Assembly: GCA_021794595.1 (NCBI GenBank)
Contig: JAJYQN010000065.1
Location: 93,773 to 157,772 of the forward strand
Origin: Pseudomonadota bacterium
GTDB taxonomy: Bacteria > Pseudomonadota > Gammaproteobacteria > Acidiferrobacterales > Acidiferrobacteraceae
Reading direction: 5' to 3'
DNA length: 64,000 nucleotides
Positions within the stretch are counted from its first letter, which is position 1, and every line of letters begins with the position of its first letter. Positions 25,702 to 33,900 of the stretch are shown one piece after another. The notes beneath the pieces were generated by a model that saw nothing but the letters and a program-made list of their open reading frames with translations, searched no databases and was not told the DNA's origin. The position numbers and the translations under genes are program-made.

Positions 25702-26262
25702 ATGATGGGGTTCGTCAGGCGCTTGCCGGTGCTCGCCGTGCCGCTAGCGCTTGTCGGGGCGGCCGCGGCTCCGGCGATGTGGGTTTGGCTGCGCATCCGC
25801 GGAGGGGGGCGGAGTCGCGGCTTTACCTATGTCATGGCCTTGATTGCCCTGGTTATTGTGGGGATATTGGCGGAAGTGGCGACCGTTACGACGACGCGTG
25901 TTCAACAAGAGGAGCGTGAGAAGGAATTGCTGTTTCGAGGCTTGGCCTATAGAAACGCCATTTGTGCTTACTACGAGGCCGGCGCTTCGTTAGGACGCGC
26001 ATATGAATATCCACGTCGTCAAGGGATCTCTTACAGGACCCGCGCTTTCTCGGCCCGCGGCACTATTACGTGCCCTGTATCGGGATCCGATGGGTACCGG
26101 TGCCAAGCCCTGTATCAGGAGGCCAAAAGCCGCCATCCGCGTCGCTGGTCGCGACACACGCGTCATTGGGATCCGATCGGGGTCGTAACCCTCAATTCGG
26201 AGGAGGAGACACTGACTCACGCAGCTCTTCGTCCGTTAAACGAGAAACGCAAAAGCGCATAA
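25702..26262 (+). CDS. type IV pilin/type II secretion pseudopilin-like protein
   Basis: A 186-residue protein. The prepilin peptidase-like site RSRG/FTYVMALIALVIVGILAEV near residue 36 leads into one hydrophobic helix and then a hydrophilic domain with REKELLFRGLAYRNAI, typical of a subgroup of pseudopilins whose fifth mature residue is not glutamate. The leader before the cleavage site is unusually long and itself hydrophobic. It stands alone with decayed mobile DNA immediately downstream, so it may be the survivor of a truncated locus. The first ATG of the pair at 25702 is taken as start. Confidence 0.6.
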   Translation: MMGFVRRLPVLAVPLALVGAAAAPAMWVWLRIRGGGRSRGFTYVMALIALVIVGILAEVATVTTTRVQQEEREKELLFRGLAYRNAICAYYEAGASLGRAYEYPRRQGISYRTRAFSARGTITCPVSGSDGYRCQALYQEAKSRHPRRWSRHTRHWDPIGVVTLNSEEETLTHAALRPLNEKRKSA

Positions 26263-26276
26263 TTCAGGCGATAACT

Positions 26277-26624
26277 ACCTTGACAGGCACCGCGGTGCGG
26301 CCGGCATCAGCATCGGGACCACCACGGGCACCGGCACGGCCGACCTCGATTTCGTCGACATGAACGGGGACGGCTTCCCCGAGGTCGTCGGCAACGGCCA
26401 CATCCAGTACACACGGCCCAACGGCGCGCTCGCACCTGCCGCCCGGGCTCCATGGCCGAGACCGTCATCAGCGCCCTGGGCGCCACCACGAGCGACCCGG
26501 CCTCCGGCAACGGGACGACGGGCGGGCTTGCGGACAATAACGACGCCCAGCACTCCCAGGTGCCGTCTCTGGGCTTTAGCGGCAACCTCGGCAATACCTT
26601 GCCCATGGTTCTGCCGCAATGCTG
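26277..26624 (+). pseudogene. frameshifted fragment of an Rhs/Tc-toxin (SpvB/TcdB)-like protein
   Basis: The frame from 26277 encodes GISIGTTTGTGTADLDFVDMNGDGFPEVVGNGHIQYTRPNG. This has the calcium-binding VCBS/FG-GAP-type repeat (DMNGDGFPEVV) seen in insecticidal Tc toxin B components and Rhs-related secreted proteins. Around 26440 the reading continues in another frame (SMAETVISALGATTSDP … SLGFSGNLGNT) to a stop at 26624. No start codon or upstream partner remains. It is a relic of a much larger gene. Confidence 0.45.
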
Positions 26625-26768
26625 AACGCCAGCAAACGTCTCGGGCCACCGGTCTTTATGAGTACGCACGGACAGATAAAAGGTAATGGGATGATCGCGC
26701 CGGCCTAACCGGCATCAAAAATGCCAAAGTGGAGTGTGTGACATACCACTAACCGAAAGGAGGCGACA

Positions 26769-26912
26769 ATGATGGTTATAACGTTTGGGGCAAATCTCGC
26801 AAAGGCTGTTTTAGCCGTTCATGGGGTCGATGGCCGGGGCAAGACGGTGTTCCGACCGATACATAGGCCGGTTTCCTTTGTCGGGGATGAGTGTCAGAGC
26901 TTCCCTCTTTAA
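26769..26912 (+). pseudogene. N-terminal fragment of an IS110-family transposase
   Basis: A 47-codon frame begins MMVITFGANLAKAVLAVHGVDGRGKTVFRP, clearly the start of an IS110-type (DEDD) transposase. Homology stops near 26862 and the frame ends at 26912. AAAGGAGG precedes the ATG, so the original ribosome binding site survives. The catalytic asparagine replaces the first aspartate of the family motif (GANLAK for GIDLAK), another sign of decay. Confidence 0.6.
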
Positions 26913-27335
26913 CAGCGGAACATCGGTCTCTCTTCTGTTGGGCTTGTCACGCGCTCTTTCCGGCCCCGTTTCTTAAAAGCCGCTGAAAGATGTCGGGATA
27001 TTGAGGGCGGGGGAGCCTTAAGCAGAGAAGGACGTAACACACGGATGAGGACTGTCTGTTTCCTGCGTCATGGTTTTTACCCATTGCGATACCGGAAGCT
27101 ACGGCGGCCGTTATTCACCGTTTTATGAGTTCCTGCTAATCCCCATTACGTTCAGCATTCGTGATCACAAGAAGGGGCTAATACCTCCTCGCTAGGGCCT
27201 ATCTTGCGGGTTTTTAAGGCTTGGACATTTTCCGCCGAAGCCCAGCCCTATTTCCATATCCGTGATCCTGGCTCAATCCAAGGGCCGAGGCTTTGGTGGG
27301 GTGGTCGGGGTGAGTGGGGACTCCACCGAATGAGG
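26913..27335. other. AT-richer non-coding remnant region
   Basis: No gene is supported. It contains copy 1 of a 46-bp imperfect repeat (26943-26988) and otherwise unassigned sequence that is richer in A/T than the core chromosome, consistent with scrambled mobile DNA. Confidence 0.4.
26943..26988. repeat. 46-bp imperfect direct repeat, copy 1
   Basis: The core TTTCTTAAAAGCCGCTGAA, preceded by GCTTGTCACGCGCTCTTTCC, recurs at 27934-27979 with about 80 percent identity by eye. Copy 2 abuts the left end of the IS1380-like element. Confidence 0.55.
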
Positions 27336-27350
27336 TATACTCTTAAGTAT
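27336..27350 (+). promoter_or_regulatory. -10 element and palindrome overlapping the DUF4258 gene start
   Basis: TATACT at 27336-27341 lies seven bases before the ATG at 27349, so the transcript would begin at or next to the start codon. The overlapping ATACTCTTAAGTAT (27337-27350) has arms ATACT and AGTAT, a possible operator for autoregulation. Confidence 0.4.
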
Positions 27351-27579
27351 GGATCAAATTTTTGCAGAGCACGCCGCTTTTCAGGTACAACGGCGCGCCA
27401 TTAAAATAGAATGGATAGAGGCGGCCATCTTGATGCCGGACGACACAGAAATACGGGATGGCAAGACCTCCTTTTTGAAGTGCCACAAAGAACGAGGCAA
27501 GATGCTGCGTGTGGTGGCGCGCGAAAACGATCATTGCCATGTGATAACGGCCTATTTTGATAGGAGACGCCCATGTTAG
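27349..27579 (+). CDS. DUF4258 domain protein (candidate toxin)
   Basis: A 76-residue protein with the DUF4258 pattern: FAEHAAFQVQRRAIKIEWIEAAI at the N-terminus and RVVARENDHCHVITAYFDRR at the C-terminus. DUF4258 proteins resemble RelE/BrnT-type small folds and are often paired with DUF2283 proteins in presumed toxin-antitoxin modules, although biochemical proof is sparse. The stop region overlaps the DUF2283 start by seven bases, indicating coupling. It lies in the mobile-DNA island. Confidence 0.7.
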   Translation: MDQIFAEHAAFQVQRRAIKIEWIEAAILMPDDTEIRDGKTSFLKCHKERGKMLRVVARENDHCHVITAYFDRRRPC

Positions 27580-27770
27580 TACGTGTGGATAGGGAAGCAG
27601 ATGCTTTGTACTTGGAATTGACGTCGGCTGTGATCGAGGAAAGCGAGGAAATATCTGACGGCGTGATTCTCGACTACGACAAAGAGGGCAACCTTGTTGG
27701 TATAGAAATCCTGAATGCCTCGAAAAAGGGCGGCGTGGACGCGCTCCGAAATATCCATATCGCTGCTTAG
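27573..27770 (+). CDS. DUF2283 family protein (candidate antitoxin)
   Basis: A 65-residue acidic protein with the complete DUF2283 pattern: VRVDREADALYLEL, EEISDGVILDYDKEGNLVGIEILNASKK. It is encoded directly after the DUF4258 protein with overlapping reading frames and preceded by GATAGGAG as ribosome binding site. Such pairs behave like toxin-antitoxin partners by gene arrangement. The function is inferred. Confidence 0.75.
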   Translation: MLVRVDREADALYLELTSAVIEESEEISDGVILDYDKEGNLVGIEILNASKKGGVDALRNIHIAA

Positions 27771-27933
27771 GCCCCGTAACAGATGCTTTCAATGAGTACA
27801 CCCTAACGCCACGAACGTCGCGGGAACGTCTTTCGTCCCGGCCCCATGATCCATAACTCCATCCCGTACCCCAGCAAAGACCGTTGATTGTGATCCGAGA
27901 TCATTGCCGTGATCACGATCTATCTTATGCCGC

Positions 27934-27979
27934 GCTTGTCGCACGTTCTTTCCGGCTCTATTTCTTAAAAGCCCCTGAA
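27934..27979. repeat. 46-bp imperfect direct repeat, copy 2
   Basis: GCTTGTCGCACGTTCTTTCC followed by the core TTTCTTAAAAGCCCCTGAA matches copy 1 at 26943-26988. It ends exactly where the inverted repeat of the IS1380-like element begins. Confidence 0.55.
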
Positions 27980-29607
27980 CCTAGAAAACGCAGTTGACTC
28001 CACTTCCTGGTAAGCTAAAGCGAGGCTGCAGGCGGGCTTGCGGCGGTTTTTGCCACCACGGAGGACTCACCGAATGGGTGAAGCGAAACGGAAGGCTCTA
28101 AAGACCCAAAAACCGGTGGTGCTCGACACCTTTGGGGGTCGTATCCACGTCGAGTGGGATCCGGCCGCAGCGGTCACACCGCTTAGGGCTTACCCTTCTT
28201 TATCGAGTTCCTGAAGGTCAGTGGATTGTTTGATGCTTGGGTGAAGGATTGCCCTCTTGTCTATCACAGTAATAACGCTCCCGATAAGCGCGATCCTCTC
28301 CACTTTCTTGCTGTCGATCAAGGCCTGCCATCACCGCTATGCGCATATCACCGGTATTCGCGAAGACCGTGTGCATCCGGCTCTCTTGGGTGTCACAGGC
28401 CTCGTCTCCGAAGACGCCGCCCGTCGCGCTTTGATCCGCATGGACGAATCGGCCGGTAGTGCCTGGCTGGATCGACATCTCGCAAAGACTACGCAGCCGC
28501 TTCTCAGCACGCCCTGGATCCTCGATCTCGATACCACCGTGAAGTGTCTTTATGGCAAACAAGGTGCGCGGTGGTGGGCACCAACCCCCATAAGCCGGGA
28601 CGGCCTTCACATAGTTATCATAGTGCGCTCATGGCCAACACCCGTTTGGCCTTGGCCGTCGAAGTCATGCCCGGCAACGAGACCGCGCCTACGCACAGTA
28701 TGCCTGGGATCTGGGCATGGCTCGATGCGCTGCCTCCGTCCGAGCGCCCGGCCTTACTCCGGGGCGATATTGCCTATGGCAACGAATCCGTTCTCGCTGC
28801 GGCAGAGACCCGCAATCAGCCCTACCTCACGAAATTAAGGCTGACACCGAACGTCAAGCGTCTCATCACCCGCCTCTTTGCACACACGGATTGGGAGAAG
28901 GCGGGCCACGGCTGGACGGGTCGCGAAGACACCCTCCAGCTCTCCGGCTGGACGCGGGCACGGCGCGTGGTGGTTCTGCGTCGTCGTCTCAAAGGCGATG
29001 TCGTCTTGTCACCCAAAGACGACCCGCAAGGCACGTTGGCGTTTATCGAAAGCGCGGTCGCCACCGCCGGTTATGAATACGCCGTACTCGTCACATCGAC
29101 CGACTACCCCATTCTCACGATCTCCCAACTCTATCGCGATCGTGCCGATGCAGAGAACAATTTCGACGAATTAAAAAACCAGTGGGGGTGGGGTGGTTTT
29201 ACCACTCATGACATCAAACGCTGTCGCCTCATCGCGCGTATGGTAGCGCTCATATACAACTGGTGGAATCTCTTCGTGCGACTTAGCCATGTCATAAACA
29301 TCGGACGCGATTACGAGTCGGCCGTTGTTGTTGCATGGGGTAGCGACACAAACCCTACATGGGGGCCAGACGTATTTGACTAACACCCGCCAACACGCGA
29401 AGCAGGCGGCCATCCAGGCGGTGCTGACCCGCTTGGCGGCCTTCTTGAGTTCTCTAAAATCCACTGCGGAGCAGTTGACCGACACCAAGCGTCTCGCCCT
29501 CATTTTGCGGCGTGCGTTTGCGAAATTCATGCGGGCGACAGCCGGTCCTCAGGCTTTATTGGTGCCGGAAATATCGGGGATGTGAAGGTTCAACTGCTTT
29601 TTCTAGG
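27980..29607 (+). mobile_element. decayed IS1380-family-like insertion sequence
   Basis: The element is delimited by inverted repeats: CCTAGAAAACGCAGTTGA at 27980-27997 and, on the other strand, CCTAGAAAAAGCAGTTGA at 29590-29607, differing at one position. Length 1628 bp and ends beginning CCTAGA fit the IS1380 family. It contains one broken transposase gene. No matching target duplication is visible in the flanks (TGAA on the left, ATTA on the right). Confidence 0.75.
28074..29585 (+). pseudogene. IS1380-family transposase, broken by about four frameshifts
   Basis: The N-terminus MGEAKRKALKTQKPVVLDTFGGR leads to a first shift near 28190. The protein then continues as PFFIEFLKVSGLFDAWVKDCPLVYHSNN (frame of 28226), shifts near 28300 to HHRYAHITGIREDRVHPALLG…WILDLDTTVKCLYGKQ, and near 28570 to GTNPHKPGRPSHSYHSALMANTRL…DRADAENNFDELKNQWGWGGF. 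Near 29325 it shifts again to the C-terminus ending LVPEISGM. The DDE-type residues (DLDTT, DIAYGNES, DRADAENNFDELKNQW) are all recognisable once the frames are joined. It cannot give full-length transposase as it stands. Confidence 0.8.
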
Positions 29608-29679
29608 ATTATAGAACCTAGTTTCCGCACTTTTCGTACGTCAAATCCCTGCTATTTCCCGGAACCACTTTCGCCCAAC

Positions 29680-31408
29680 CTAGCGATTCTCTCCCGCACA
29701 GAAATAGGCCTTTGGTGAATACCCCAGTAGCCGCAATACGGTTCGCTGGAGTTCGATCAGTTCGTCGTAGAAGCATTGATGCACCGTGCCATCGGCTTGC
29801 TGGAGCCGGTGGCGGCGGACATCGCGAAAGATATCAAACACCCGTTCGGCGGTGGGGGCCGGCAGCGTCGACCTTCAGGGTAAAGCGGCAATGACTCGAG
29901 ATTCTGCGTCTTCATGCGGCGGTGCAACTCACGCTCGATGAGGGACTCCACGAGCAACGCCACGAAATAGAGAAACAGGAAGGCCTCGATGCGGCTGTGG
30001 CTCTTTAAATTCACCGGCATGACCGCGAAAACGGTCTTCAGTTGTTCGTGGCGCTTCTCGAGGGCGGGTTGGCGTTTGTAGGCGGCCAGCGCCTCGCGTA
30101 CCGACAGGGACTCGTCGTTGGTCATGAGCGGGAAGATCCCATCGGTCCGATCATCGTACGCGAAGGTCTCGCCGCACATCTGCCAGTGGATGCCAAAGCG
30201 CTCCCGGGTCTTGCGGACGTACTGCGTGTCTTTGCCGGGCCGGCCCGCCGAGGACTGGGTATACTGATGGTGGTTCTCGGGCTCACAGTGACGGTGATCC
30301 ATCGACGCGTCTCACCGGTCGCGAGAATCCCTGTAATGGCTTCCTCGATACGCCTGCGCGTCGTCAGCCGGGATTTCGGCGAGCCCAGACGCCCGCGAAG
30401 GCGCTCCAGCTCTTCGAGAGCACGGTCGATACGCGCCTGACGGGCGGCGCGGTCCTGGGCTGCCTTCAGGGAACTGAAGATCCAGAGGATGCGGTAACCC
30501 TCCGCCGAGCGACGCGGGGACTCGATACCCCGGTAGACACCATCGCCCTTTTCGCCGCCGCGCGTGCTCGGCGTACGATCGAGCTCAACCCACTCCGGGG
30601 TGTGGCCCTGCAACCCATCACGAAACCAGCCGTCCTCGCGCCGCGTCTTGGGTAAAACGGTCAGGAAGCGCCCCCTCGCCGCGGGCAATATGCGCCCTAT
30701 TCTCCCGCGTGCAGAGCTTGGCGTCGGCGACGTAGAGGAAGTGGGCGCTGCCGACTAAGCGCCGGAGCGTGTTCCAGGTCATGATATGGGTCTGATCATC
30801 GACCGTATTCCCATGGTCGGTGCTTCCCCCATACGGGTATGGTCCCATCGGGCGAGGTCGTGAGAATACAGAGCGGCTGCTTTAGGTCCGGGCGATGGTC
30901 CTTATTGTGGCCGTGAGTGATGCGATGGGTCGGTGCCGGATTGGTCCCCCGGTGGCTGCCGCGTAGTCTCCGGTGAACGTCACGGTCGTACTGTCGTTGT
31001 GCAACTCGCGCAAATCGACATCGAAGGTCTGCACGGCGCCCACCACGATATCCGTTAACAAGGCGGCGCGGTCCGCCAGGAACAGCGCATCGAGGGCGCG
31101 GCCCACGCGATCGTCATTGAGGAGGCGCGCCGCGCCCTCGGGTAGTCCCAGGAGGGACTCATCGAACGGGCCGGCCCATTCGTGTAACGCGTAGAGGGGT
31201 TCGCGTTCGACAAGGATGTTGCGCAACAATACCCCCGATCCCCAAAGCGGGAGCCAGCCGTAGGCGGTTATCATGGCCTGGCACAAATCGCTCAAAGCAG
31301 CGGTCGAGCCGCAGCCTCTCGGGAACACTGTTGATGATCGGCAGTGGGCCGATAACCTGGGAGAGAAGCGTCTCGTCCTCTGATGAGCGTCGCGTAGTCA
31401 GAGGAGCC
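29680..31408 (-). pseudogene. IS1634-family transposase, fragmented by frameshifts
   Basis: Read leftward from about 31408, the N-terminus (RSSEDETLLSQVIGPLPIINSVPERLRLDRCFERF) leads after a shift near 31240 to GVLLRNILVEREPLYALHEWAGPF…ALDALFLADRAALLTDIVVGAVQTFDVDLRELHNDSTTVTFTGDY. Further pieces are THIMTWNTLRRLVGSAHFLYVADAKLCTRENRAHI (about 30800-30700), RGRFLTVLPKTRREDGWFRDGL (30688), and the C-terminal MCGETFAYDDRTDGIFPLMTNDESLSVREALAAYKRQPALEKRHEQLK through QADGTVHQCFYDELIELQRTVLRLLGYSPKAYF, stopping at 29680. The order matches IS1634-type DDE transposases. At least four shifts make it non-functional. Confidence 0.75.
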
Positions 31409-31412
31409 CCCC

Positions 31413-31462
31413 TGACAGCGTCGATGTTGTCGGTAACACTACCGACAACATCGACGCTGTCA
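31413..31462. repeat. perfect 50-bp palindrome (23-bp arms, 4-base loop)
   Basis: The arm TGACAGCGTCGATGTTGTCG plus GTA (31413-31435) is repeated exactly in inverted orientation at 31440-31462, separated only by ACAC. It lies between the start of the decayed IS1634-like transposase (minus) and the DUF6788 gene (plus). No uridine tract follows on either strand, so it is not a standard terminator. Confidence 0.9.
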
Positions 31463-31470
31463 AGTATTCT

Positions 31471-31832
31471 ATGAAGCCACGCACCACTCCCGACAAGATC
31501 CTCGCTCGCACCGCGCGCGAGTTCGACGCCCTGAAGGCGGATCTCATGCAATTGGGCTTCTTTTGTAAGGGTACGGTCCTCCATCGCACCCTGAAGTGCG
31601 GACGACCCACCTGCCCCTGCGCCCACAACCCGGCACAGCGTCACGGACCGTACTTCGAGTGGACGTATAAAGGTGGCTGGCAAGACCGATGAATCATCGC
31701 CTGGGGCCAGAAGAGGCGAAGATCTATGAGGAAGGTGTGCGCCAATACCGTGAGGTCAAACGATTACTTCAGCGGATGGAGGTGCTCTCGCGCCGCGCCT
31801 TGGAGCGCCAGGCGCACCTCGCGCACGGCTAG
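31471..31832 (+). pseudogene. DUF6788-like gene split into two overlapping frames
   Basis: The first frame (31471-31692) encodes 73 residues with the DUF6788 zinc-finger-like signature LKCGRPTCPCAHNPAQRHGPYFEWTYK. The second frame (31689-31832) supplies the expected C-terminal helical part HRLGPEEAKIYEEGVRQYREVKRLLQRMEVLSRRALERQA. The two overlap as ATGA, so the break is either a single frameshift in a formerly continuous gene or, less likely, a coupled two-gene form. DUF6788 proteins commonly accompany transposases. Role unknown. Confidence 0.6.
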
Positions 31833-31997
31833 AAGGGGCGCGGTTAGATGGGATGAGACGAAATTAGGCCGAAATCATGTCTTCGATGTGCGGAAAGTAG
31901 ACATCATGTATTGACCTGCCCGGCCTCAAGCGACGTGGATTAAACTGAGGTCGGGTAAACCACCACCAATTCAGAGCCACATTTGAGGGGGCAGGTC

Positions 31998-33110
31998 ATG
32001 ACGAAGTTTAGCAAGTACATAGGGCTGGATACACACAAAGACACCATCGCGGTAGCGATCGCCGAGGCCGGTCAGAGCAAGCCCCGCTATTACGGGGAGA
32101 TTGCCAACACCCCGGAGGCGGTGGCCAAACTCGTAAAGAAACTGAGCCCCCAGGGGGAAGTCTTATCCTTTTGTTACGAGGCCGGTCCCTGTGGCTATGG
32201 GATCTTTCGTCAGCTGACCCATATCGGCCATGACTGTATGGTCGTCGCCCCCTCGCTCATTCCCACCAAACCGGGCGACCGGGTGAAGACCGACCGGCGG
32301 GATAGCGAATCGCTCGCCCGCCTCCATCGCGCCGGCGAACTCACGGCGGTCTGGGTCCCAGGACCGGAACAAGAGGCCGTGCGAGACCTCACCCGCGCCC
32401 GGGAAGACACCAAGGCCCTGGAACGCCAGGCCAAACAGCGCCTATCGGCCTTTCTCCTGCGCCACGGTCGTCTCTACGCCTCGGGAAAGACCAAGTGGAC
32501 CGAGGCGTATACGCGCTGGCTCATGACCCTCAAGTTCGAGGCGGCCGTCCAGCAGATCGTCTTCCAGGAGTATGTCGATACCGTGGCACACTTGTCTTCG
32601 CGGGTGGCGGCCTTGGAAGCCGAGATGGTGCGCGTCTTGGACCATTTCTCGCTGGCTCCGGTCGTGCGTGCCTTGATGGCGCTGCGCGGCGTGCAACTCA
32701 TTACCGCGCTCACGGTCGTGGCCGAGATTGGGGACCTCGCCCGGTTCGATTCCCCACGCCAACTCATGAGCTATCTGGGGCTCGTGCCCTCCGAATCCTC
32801 GAGCGGCGCCACCACCCGCCGCGGTGGCATTACCAAGACCGGAAACGGCCACGTCCGACGGGTGCTCACCGAGGCCGCCTGGTGCTACCGCTTCCCCGCC
32901 CGCAAGACCGCGCATCTGCAGCGGCGGGCCAAGAACACCAGTGATCCCGTGCAAGCGATCGCCTGGAAGGCTCAGAAGCGGCTCTGCGGCCGCTACCAAC
33001 ACCTGATGCGCGCGGGCAAGCTCAAAGTCCAGGTGTGTACGGCCATCGCCCGCGAGCTCACGGGCTTCCTGTGGGCCATGGCCTGTGCCGTTCAGACGGA
33101 GGTTCGGTAA
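31998..33110 (+). CDS. IS110-family transposase (DEDD recombinase), intact
   Basis: A 370-residue transposase with both IS110 domains. The N-terminal RuvC-like DEDD domain begins KYIGLDTHKDTIAVAIAEAG (first catalytic aspartate) and includes CYEAGPCGYGIFRQL (glutamate) and VKTDRRDSESLARL (two aspartates). The C-terminal domain has ALRGVQLITALTVVAEIGDLARF and SYLGLVPSESSSGATTRRGGITKTGNGHVRRVL with the conserved serine. GAGGGGG precedes ATG at 31998. No frameshift is seen, so the enzyme may be active. A structured non-coding tail follows. Confidence 0.92.
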   Translation: MTKFSKYIGLDTHKDTIAVAIAEAGQSKPRYYGEIANTPEAVAKLVKKLSPQGEVLSFCYEAGPCGYGIFRQLTHIGHDCMVVAPSLIPTKPGDRVKTDRRDSESLARLHRAGELTAVWVPGPEQEAVRDLTRAREDTKALERQAKQRLSAFLLRHGRLYASGKTKWTEAYTRWLMTLKFEAAVQQIVFQEYVDTVAHLSSRVAALEAEMVRVLDHFSLAPVVRALMALRGVQLITALTVVAEIGDLARFDSPRQLMSYLGLVPSESSSGATTRRGGITKTGNGHVRRVLTEAAWCYRFPARKTAHLQRRAKNTSDPVQAIAWKAQKRLCGRYQHLMRAGKLKVQVCTAIARELTGFLWAMACAVQTEVR

Positions 33111-33385
33111 CCCACTTATGACATAATACTTCGAGTATACTATAAATGTCATTACGATTGGTAAACTATTGACCATTAACCATGAGACGTGAGTCTTTAT
33201 ATCAGGGCAGGAGTGGCCCGGTGGGAGAATCCTCGATCAGCCTATGAGGCACCGATTTGACTCGGTGACCCTCGATTGTAGAGCGAGGCAGCTCCACGAC
33301 GAAGCGAAGTCAGGCGGTATCCAACCCGCGTATATCAGAGTGATCGACCGTCGTTAACAGCCGCTCGTGCCTTGACTTAAAGACT
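33111..33385 (+). ncRNA. candidate guide (bridge/seek-type) RNA region of the IS110 element
   Basis: Immediately after the IS110 stop there is about 275 bp without coding potential but with several clear hairpins in succession: GCCT-AGGC (33236-33249), ACCGA-TCGGT (33251-33266), and CCTCG-CGAGG (33269-33287). IS110-family elements are known to encode a non-coding RNA in a terminal non-coding region that base-pairs with donor and target DNA and guides recombination. Position and structure fit the arrangement with the RNA downstream of the gene. The exact ends and loops are not determined. Confidence 0.5.
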
Positions 33386-33900
33386 TACGGCCAAAATGAG
33401 CGAAAAGACAAAAGAAAACCCATGCCAGTAGTTGACAGGTCAAAACATATCAGGCTGTATCCTCTGTGACCGTCACAATTGGCACCCTTACCGGTATCTG
33501 CACCAGGGGAAATTACCGCCGCCAACGCCTCACAATTCATTTTCCTCCGTCCCCGGAAAACGCAAATCGAGGTCCGGCGCTTTCGAGTTATGGTAGGAGA
33601 ACCGGGAACACCAGGTGACAGCGTCGGGACGAGGGTATTTGAGGGCGCCCATGCCGGGCGTCGGACACTTACCAACATAGACCGAGCCACCGGTTGTGAC
33701 ATTGAGATATTACTGCTCAAAACTCGGGTATATGACCACGGTGGAGTCTGAGGCTACAATTTCCTGAACGCGAGATGTCCACAAAACCAGGGCAAGGTCA
33801 CAGCGTGAAGCGGGGTATAGGAGAGTGGGATTAATGAAGCGAATACGCTTGACCGGACTTTCAAAGGGTGCTAGCGCTCGGGTTTATTTGAGGTTTCCAT
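33386..33900. other. region without a supported gene before the MFS gene
   Basis: A frame at 33479-33751 on the plus strand (TTG start, 90 codons) ends in TNIDRATGCDIEILLLKTRVYDHGGV, which looks weakly protein-like, but no family or ribosome binding site supports it. The remainder is AT-richer than the chromosome average and shows no clear element ends. It probably came in with the MFS gene. Confidence 0.35.

Noticed and set aside
27795..27850. hairpin after the DUF2283 gene as a terminator
   Set aside because: The GGGA-TCCC stem is short with a large loop and lacks a following T-run.
29757..30688. two separate hypothetical proteins on the minus strand
   Set aside because: Both are slices of one IS1634-like transposase in shifted frames, so they were merged into a single pseudogene.
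32442..33176. 244-codon minus-strand frame opposite the IS110 transposase
   Set aside because: Shadow of the transposase gene; translation is histidine/glycine-rich with no domain.
33479..33751. 90-codon frame after the IS110 tail
   Set aside because: TTG start, no ribosome binding site and no family match by eye; kept only as a note in the gap description.
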